Below are positions 5,950 to 10,614 of a DNA stretch of 10,614 nucleotides, piece by piece. Below the pieces are notes generated by a model. It saw nothing but the letters and a program-made list of their open reading frames with translations. It searched no databases and was not told the origin of the DNA. Numbering within the stretch: position 1 is the stretch's first letter; each line of letters starts with the position of its first letter. A program made the translations under genes and the position numbers. Source of the DNA: DASQEH01 sp038239485 (GTDB taxonomy: Bacteria > Actinomycetota > Actinomycetes > Propionibacteriales > Nocardioidaceae); the NCBI GenBank assembly GCA_038239485.1, contig JBBSET010000082.1:1-10614 (forward strand), read 5' to 3'.

Positions 5950-6834
5950 CTAGCTCAGCCCAAACCTGACCCCGGTCAGCTCCTCCGACAGCGTCCACAG
6001 CCGGCCGGCCATCTCGGTGTCGGAGGCCTTGGCGCTTCGGCCGACCAGCGTCGGGTATCCACGGGTCTCCTGGAGCCCGTCCGGTCCGACGTAGCTCGCC
6101 CCGGGCAGGTCCTGCGTCGCGGCGTACAACGTCGGCAGCGCACCCATGGTGTCGCTCTGCGCGAAGATCGCGTTGCCGACCGACATTAGCACTGACGAGA
6201 CCGGGTTGCCGGTGCGGCTCTGCAGGTTGGTGGCGGAGTAGCCCGGATGAGCCGCGAAGGCACATAGCTTGGAACCGGCGGACGCCAGCCGACGTTCGAG
6301 CTCGAGGGTGAACAGCAGGTTGGCCAGCTTGGACTGAGCGTAGGCGGACCAGCGGCGATACCGGCGCCTCTCCCAGTTGAGGTCGTCGAGCGAGATCGTC
6401 CCGTAGCGGTGGTTGAGCGACGAGACCGTCACGACGCGGTCTTTGAGGTGTGGCAGCAGCAGGTTCGTCAGGGCGAAGTGGCCGAGGTGGTTGGTGCCGA
6501 TCTGCATCTCGAAGCCGGCCGAGGTCCGCGAGAAGCCGATAGCCATCACTCCCGCGTTGTTGACGAGCACGTCCACCGGCCCCTCCCAGTGCTCGGCGAA
6601 CGACCGGACCGAGGCGAGACTCGCCAGGTCCAGCGGCATCACGACGGTCTCCCCCGCTATCCGGGCGGCGGCGTCGCGGCCCCGCCCGGTATCGCGGACG
6701 GCCAGCACCACGCGGGCGCCCGCCTGGGCGAACGCCCGCGCCGTGACGAGCCCGAGTCCGCTGTTGGCGCCGGTCACGATCACGGTCCTGCCGGTCTGGT
6801 CCCCGACGTCCTCGGCGTTCCATGGTGTGGTCAT
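5950..6834 (-). CDS. Short-chain dehydrogenase/reductase (SDR), retinol-dehydrogenase-like
   Basis: A 294-residue SDR with every classical motif: TGANSGLG at 21-28, LDL at 68-70, NNAG at 92-95, Asn115, catalytic serine in VSS (138-139), and YAQSK with Tyr165 and Lys169. AVRD after beta-2 (Arg47) indicates NADP(H) preference. The long substrate loop after Lys169, with AAHPGYSATNLQ, resembles the retinol-dehydrogenase/WWOX-like subgroup often mis-named protochlorophyllide reductase. The substrate cannot be told. The ATG at 6834 has GGGGAG directly against it, too close for ordinary ribosome binding. A CATGAT box six bases upstream suggests a leaderless start. It is first in a two-gene unit with the VOC protein and divergent from pepN across 56 bp. 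Confidence 0.92.
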   Translation of the reverse strand: MTTPWNAEDVGDQTGRTVIVTGANSGLGLVTARAFAQAGARVVLAVRDTGRGRDAAARIAGETVVMPLDLASLASVRSFAEHWEGPVDVLVNNAGVMAIGFSRTSAGFEMQIGTNHLGHFALTNLLLPHLKDRVVTVSSLNHRYGTISLDDLNWERRRYRRWSAYAQSKLANLLFTLELERRLASAGSKLCAFAAHPGYSATNLQSRTGNPVSSVLMSVGNAIFAQSDTMGALPTLYAATQDLPGASYVGPDGLQETRGYPTLVGRSAKASDTEMAGRLWTLSEELTGVRFGLS

Positions 6835-6839
6835 CTCCC

Positions 6840-6845
6840 CATCAT
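6840..6845 (-). promoter_or_regulatory. Possible -10 box of the SDR-VOC unit
   Basis: CATGAT on the minus strand, then six bases, then the ATG of the SDR gene. It matches TATGAT except for the first base and has the same spacing as the stronger pepN box on the opposite strand of this 56-bp divergent region. Weak by itself. Confidence 0.3.
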
Positions 6846-6878
6846 GCCGCGCCGCAGTGCGGGGTCGGCGACGTCGCC

Positions 6879-6884
6879 TAGGGT
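6879..6884 (+). promoter_or_regulatory. Putative -10 box of pepN (leaderless)
   Basis: TAGGGT followed by GGCCGT and ATG. The TANNNT-N6-ATG spacing puts the transcript start on or beside the A of the start codon, and no Shine-Dalgarno sequence is present. This pattern is frequent before actinobacterial housekeeping genes. Confidence 0.55.
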
Positions 6885-6890
6885 GGCCGT

Positions 6891-9395
6891 ATGCCCGCCC
6901 TCACCGTGGACGAAGCCCGCACCCGCGCCGCGTCCATCGGCGTGACGTCGTACCAGGTGGGCCTCGACCTGACCACCGGGGCACACCTGTTCGCCTCGCA
7001 TACCGTGGTGGAGTTCGACAGCCGGGACCGCCGGGCCACCTGGGTCGACATCCAGCCCGACCAGCTGCTGAGCGCCTCTCTCAACGGGAGCCCGCTCGAC
7101 GAGGCGGACCTCCGCGACGGGCGGCTGCACCTGACGGATCTCGAGGACCACAACGTGCTCGAGGTGGAGGCGGTGATGGCCTACTCCCACGACGGCGAGG
7201 GCCTGCACCGCACGGTCGACTCCGAGGACGGCCTCGCGTACGTGTACGCGATGACATTCCTGCCCGCCGCCCCTCGGATCTTCGCGTGCTTCGACCAGCC
7301 CGACCTCAAGTCGGCCTACACCATCAGCGTCGTGGCACCCCCGGAGTGGACGGTGCTCGGCAACACCCGCGCGACCCAGACGGAGCCGGGCGTGTGGACG
7401 CTGGCCGAGTCGCTGCCCCTGTCCACCTACTTCGTCACGCTCGTAGCCGGGCCCTACCACTCCCTCACCCTGACCCACGACCGGATCCTGCTCGGGGTGC
7501 ACTGCCGGCAGTCGCTGGCGGCCCACCTCGACAAGGACGCCGACGAGCTGTTCACCGTCACGGGGCAGTGTTTCGACGAGTACCACCGGTTGTTCGGGAT
7601 CAGGTACCCGTTCGGGGACTACCACCAGGTGTTCGTGCCCGAGTTCAACGTCGGAGCGATGGAGAACCCGGGATGTGTGACCTTCACCGACGACTTCGTC
7701 TTCAGGGCCCAGGCCACCGACGCCCTCCGAGCCACCAGGGCCAACGTCATCGCCCACGAGATGGCGCACCAGTGGTTCGGCGACCTGGTCACGATGCGGT
7801 GGTGGGACGACCTGTGGCTGAACGAGTCCTTCGCCACCTATATGGGCTACCGCGTCACCAGCGAGGCGACCCGGTTCGACGACAGCTGGGTCGAGTACGC
7901 CTACCACGAGAAGGCCTGGGGGCTGGCGGCCGACCAGCGCGAGTCGACGCATCCGGTCGCCGGTAACGGCGCCCTCGACACCCAGCAGGCGCTGACCGAC
8001 TTCGACGGCATCTCCTACAGCAAGGGCGCCTCAGTCCTGCGGCAGCTCAACGCCTATCTCGGCGACGAGGCCTTCATCACCGGGGTGGTCGACCATCTCC
8101 GACGACACGCGTACGGCAACGCGACCCTCGCTGACCTGCTGGCGTCGTGGCAGCAGGCGAGCGAGTCCGACGTGGGCGCCTGGGCGCAGGCCTGGCTGCG
8201 CACGGCCGGAGTCGACATCCTCAGCGCCTCGACGCAGCCTGGCGGCGCAGTCGTGGTCGAGCGGACGCACGGGTCCGGAGACGACGTCTCCCGGCCGCAC
8301 GCGTTCACACTGGGCTGGTACCGCGACGACGGGACCAGCACGTCGGTGCCGGTGCTGGTGACCGGCGAGACGACCCCGGTCGACGTGCCGTCGTATGACG
8401 GCACCGGCCTCCTGCTGCCCGACGCGGGAGACCAGGCGTGGGCGAAGATCCGGCTGGATGCGGCCTCGGCAGCGCGAGCCTCGACGTTCCTGACCCGGAT
8501 CGACGACCCGCTGGCCCGCGCCGTCATCTGGGGGGCGCTGCGCGAAGGGATGTTCGACGCGCAGATCAGCCCCGAGGTGTACCTCGACACGTTGGAGACG
8601 GCGCTGGCGGGCGAGTCCGACCTGGCGGTCGAGAACGTCCTGCACGACGCGATCGACCACCTCGGGACATACCTCGCCGGGCCCGGTGACCGCGAGCGGC
8701 TCGCCACACTGACCGGGCGCATCCTCCTCCAGGCCAAGCCGGCCGGCAACCGGCAGCTGCTCGCGGCCCGCGCCCTGGTCTCGCTCACCGACGACGACGG
8801 CCTGCTCAGCGGCTGGCTGGACGGCGGCGCACCCGACGGTCTTCGAGTGGACGAGGACCTGCGGTGGCGGCTCACCCGTGCACTGTGTGAGCTGGGGGTG
8901 CTGGGTCCGCCCGACATCGAGGCCGAGCGGGAGCGGGACCGCTCCTCGCAAGGCGCCGAGCACGCCCTGACCTGCAAGGCCGTGCTCCCCGACCCCGACG
9001 TGAAGGCGCAGGTCTGGAGGTCGATCACCACCGACCCATCGCTGACCAACTACGAGGTGTATGCGCTCTGCGACTACTTCTTCCGGCCGGCGCAGACCGA
9101 GCTCACCAAGCCGTATGTCGAGCGGTTCTTCACCGACATCCCTGCCACAGCCGTCTTCCGAGCCGGGAAGATGGTCGACACCTCGGTACGAAAGGTCTTC
9201 CCCCGGTACGCCGTCGCCGACCGGACGGTCGAGGTGAGTGATGCCCGGCTGGCGGGCGGCGTCGCGACACCCGGCCTGACCGCCGGGACCCGCCGGGCGA
9301 TGAGCGACGGCACAGACGACCTCAGGCGCGTCCTCGCCAGCCGACGCATGTTCCCGCGGTCGCAGCAGGCGCCTGCGCCCGGTGGCCGGACATGA
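6891..9395 (+). CDS. pepN: Aminopeptidase N (M1 family zinc metallopeptidase)
   Basis: An 834-residue cytoplasmic exopeptidase that removes N-terminal amino acids from peptides. The exopeptidase motif GAMEN is at residues 255-259. The zinc site HEMAH is at 289-293 with the third ligand Glu312 in WLNESFATYMGY; the HExxH-X18-E spacing is exactly that of M1 enzymes. The transition-state tyrosine is probably Tyr376 in SYSKGASVL. The N-terminal ~200 residues match the beta-saddle domain, and the C-terminal ~400 are the helical ERAP1-like domain usual for actinobacterial PepN (family length about 850, so the gene is complete). ATG start six bases after a TAGGGT box, without a ribosome-binding site. 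It overlaps fdhD by four bases, so the two are one operon. Confidence 0.97.
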   Translation: MPALTVDEARTRAASIGVTSYQVGLDLTTGAHLFASHTVVEFDSRDRRATWVDIQPDQLLSASLNGSPLDEADLRDGRLHLTDLEDHNVLEVEAVMAYSHDGEGLHRTVDSEDGLAYVYAMTFLPAAPRIFACFDQPDLKSAYTISVVAPPEWTVLGNTRATQTEPGVWTLAESLPLSTYFVTLVAGPYHSLTLTHDRILLGVHCRQSLAAHLDKDADELFTVTGQCFDEYHRLFGIRYPFGDYHQVFVPEFNVGAMENPGCVTFTDDFVFRAQATDALRATRANVIAHEMAHQWFGDLVTMRWWDDLWLNESFATYMGYRVTSEATRFDDSWVEYAYHEKAWGLAADQRESTHPVAGNGALDTQQALTDFDGISYSKGASVLRQLNAYLGDEAFITGVVDHLRRHAYGNATLADLLASWQQASESDVGAWAQAWLRTAGVDILSASTQPGGAVVVERTHGSGDDVSRPHAFTLGWYRDDGTSTSVPVLVTGETTPVDVPSYDGTGLLLPDAGDQAWAKIRLDAASAARASTFLTRIDDPLARAVIWGALREGMFDAQISPEVYLDTLETALAGESDLAVENVLHDAIDHLGTYLAGPGDRERLATLTGRILLQAKPAGNRQLLAARALVSLTDDDGLLSGWLDGGAPDGLRVDEDLRWRLTRALCELGVLGPPDIEAERERDRSSQGAEHALTCKAVLPDPDVKAQVWRSITTDPSLTNYEVYALCDYFFRPAQTELTKPYVERFFTDIPATAVFRAGKMVDTSVRKVFPRYAVADRTVEVSDARLAGGVATPGLTAGTRRAMSDGTDDLRRVLASRRMFPRSQQAPAPGGRT

Positions 9396-10267
9396 CGGTC
9401 GCCGACCCGCGTGCGTCGGTCGCGAAGCCGCGGCGCCCCGGCCCTGTGATACGCCGCAGCGTGGCCGAGGTCGTCGACGGCCGGGCCCGCTGGCGCCCGG
9501 ACGAGATCGTCACCGAGGAGCCGCTGGAGATCCGGCTCGGGTGGCCCGGACATCCGCCCGAGCGGGTCGCGGTCACGATGCGAACACCCGGCGCGGACTT
9601 CGAGCTCTCCGCCGGGTACCTCCTCGCGGAGGGGGCGATGGCCATTGCTCAGCCACCGCACTCGGTTGCGTACTGCGTGGACCGCGCACTGTCACAGGAG
9701 CAGCGCTACAACGTCGTGACGGTGACCCTCGAACGGCCGCCGCTTCGCCACCCCTCGACCAGGGCGACGTCGATCTCGGCGGCCTGCGGCGTGTGTGGAG
9801 TGGAGAGCCTCGACGACGTGTTCGCCCCCGATTCGCGGTCTGTCGAGATCGGCGAGACGGTCGATCCCGAGGTGATCCTCGGGGTGCCGGACGCACTGCG
9901 GGCCAGCCAGCCTCTCTTCGCCAACACGGGCTCCATCCACGCGGCGGGCGCCTTCGACTTCGCGGGGTCCCTGATCGTGGCGCGCGAGGACATCGGCCGC
10001 CACAACACCGTCGACAAGGTTCTCGGAGCTCGCCAGCTCGGCACCGTGCACTTCGGTGAGGCCTCGATCCTGTGCGTCAGCGGCCGGGTGGGGTTCGACA
10101 TCGTGACCAAAGCGGTGGCTGGGCGGATCGCCGTGGTCGTCGCGGTCGGCGGTCCCTCAAGCCTGGCCGTCGAGCTGGCCGATAGGGCCGGTCTCACCCT
10201 CTGTGGCTTCACCAGAGGCCGTCGGTTCGTCGCCTATACGCACCCGGAGCGCCTCCGCGGCGTGTAG
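9392..10267 (+). CDS. fdhD: Formate dehydrogenase accessory sulfurtransferase FdhD
   Basis: A 291-residue FdhD, which in E. coli carries sulfur from IscS to the molybdenum bis-MGD cofactor of formate dehydrogenases before insertion. The sulfur-carrying motif CGVCG is intact (Cys132, Cys135). Other family blocks are the TEEPLEIRL strand near the N-terminus, NTGSIHAAGAFD, REDIGRHNTVDKVLG and SGRVGFDIVTKA. Length is in the family range (about 270-290). The ATG sits inside the pepN stop (ATGA overlap), so translation is probably coupled to pepN. No formate dehydrogenase, molybdenum-cofactor or IscS gene is in the window; the client enzyme must be elsewhere, or FdhD serves another Mo/W-bis-MGD oxidoreductase. 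Confidence 0.96.
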   Translation: MTVADPRASVAKPRRPGPVIRRSVAEVVDGRARWRPDEIVTEEPLEIRLGWPGHPPERVAVTMRTPGADFELSAGYLLAEGAMAIAQPPHSVAYCVDRALSQEQRYNVVTVTLERPPLRHPSTRATSISAACGVCGVESLDDVFAPDSRSVEIGETVDPEVILGVPDALRASQPLFANTGSIHAAGAFDFAGSLIVAREDIGRHNTVDKVLGARQLGTVHFGEASILCVSGRVGFDIVTKAVAGRIAVVVAVGGPSSLAVELADRAGLTLCGFTRGRRFVAYTHPERLRGV

Positions 10268-10293
10268 GGACGCATATTGTCGGCGCTGCCGCC

Positions 10294-10299
10294 TAGCGT
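10294..10299 (+). promoter_or_regulatory. Putative -10 box of sbcD (near-leaderless)
   Basis: TAGCGT lies seven bases before the ATG at 10307 in the 39-bp gap after fdhD, with no Shine-Dalgarno sequence. It suggests sbcD has its own promoter and a leaderless transcript. Confidence 0.45.
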
Positions 10300-10306
10300 C
10301 GACGAC

Positions 10307-10614
10307 ATGCGAATCCTGCACACCTCCGACTGGCATCTCGGCCGGTCGTTCCATCGGGAGGGGCTGCTCGATGCCCAGAGCAGGTTCGTCGACCACGTGG
10401 TCGAGGTGGTCCGCAGCGAGGCCGTCGACGTCGTCGTCGTCAGTGGCGACATCTACGACCGGGCGCTCCCGTCGGTCGACGCGGTGGCGCTGGCCAACGA
10501 CGCACTGCGTCGGCTGATCGGTGTCGGGGTGCGGGGCGGGTTGTGCAGCGGCCACCACCACACCCCCCCCCCCCCCCGCGGCGCCGCGGCCCGGATCGAC
10601 TCCGCCGGCGGGCA
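10307..10614 (+). CDS. sbcD: Exonuclease SbcCD subunit D (SbcD/Mre11-like), N-terminal fragment
   Basis: The first ~102 residues of a calcineurin-like phosphoesterase, running off the right edge. The start MRILHTSDWHLGR carries metal ligands Asp8 and His10, and VSGDIYDRA carries Asp48. This is the nuclease subunit of SbcCD, which cuts hairpins and DNA ends in repair; sbcC would be expected just downstream. The third block, normally GNHDS, reads GHHHT at 82-86. It is followed by four prolines from a 15-C run (10563-10577) and a GC-only stretch. Asn83 to His and Asp85 to His each need only one change to C, which looks like base-calling or assembly failure near a contig end rather than biology. 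The N-terminal 75 residues are convincing; the remainder should not be trusted. Confidence 0.9.
   Translation, partial: MRILHTSDWHLGRSFHREGLLDAQSRFVDHVVEVVRSEAVDVVVVSGDIYDRALPSVDAVALANDALRRLIGVGVRGGLCSGHHHTPPPPRGAAARIDSAGG

Noticed and set aside
6831..7952. Minus-strand open frame of 373 codons opposite pepN
   Set aside because: It is antisense to the region holding GAMEN and HExxH. It has low-complexity Val/Gly/Glu composition, no recognisable motif and no promoter or ribosome-binding site.
6413..7966. Long plus-strand open frame (517 codons) across the SDR and pepN genes
   Set aside because: It is antisense to the SDR and out of frame with pepN. The translation is Arg/Pro-rich with no domain, as expected of a shadow frame in GC-rich DNA.
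10563..10577. 15-C run considered as a phase-variable homopolymer tract controlling sbcD
   Set aside because: It lies among residues that already depart from the SbcD family on both sides and near the sequence edge, so artefact is much more likely than a contingency tract.

Overview
This is a GC-rich chromosomal segment from an actinobacterium. Codons end mostly in G or C, several starts are GTG, and promoter-like TANNNT boxes sit 6-7 bases before start codons, the leaderless layout common in Actinomycetota. The set of a NhaA-DsbA fusion, an actinobacterial PepN, FdhD and SbcD would suit Nocardioidaceae or relatives, but that placement is inference. I see no rRNA, tRNA, CRISPR array, transposase or phage gene.

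Layout: (1) 2-307, the end of a receiver domain, probably the tail of a hybrid histidine kinase, convergent with (2) an alpha/beta hydrolase on the minus strand (342-1190). A 13-bp tandem repeat lies just upstream of the hydrolase promoter. (3) 1338-1589 minus, a small DUF1059-type protein in a slightly AT-richer stretch. (4) A divergent pair: a TetR regulator (1735-2340 minus) and an NAD(P)-dependent epimerase-like reductase (2447-3343 plus). They share a 106-bp intergenic region with a perfect 12-bp palindrome, a likely operator. (5) 3502-5397 plus, a Na+/H+ antiporter NhaA fused to a DsbA-like thioredoxin domain with a CPYC motif. (6) A minus-strand pair: a short-chain dehydrogenase (5950-6834) followed by a VOC/glyoxalase-fold protein (5497-5904). 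(7) Divergent from the pair, pepN (6891-9395), an M1 zinc aminopeptidase, overlapping fdhD (9392-10267) by four bases (ATGA). (8) The start of sbcD (10307 to the edge), whose last ~80 bases look corrupted by sequencing or assembly, with a 15-C run and a destroyed GNHD motif.

How the genes work together: the TetR/reductase pair looks like a self-contained inducible detoxification module. The SDR and VOC genes are probably one transcript. PepN and FdhD are translationally coupled although their known roles (peptide turnover and sulfuration of the formate dehydrogenase cofactor) are unrelated, and no formate dehydrogenase gene is in the window. Most of the window is ordinary core or accessory metabolism. 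The items most worth a second look are the transporter-oxidoreductase fusion, the TetR operator region, the hydrolase promoter repeat, the recurring leaderless promoter geometry and the damaged end.
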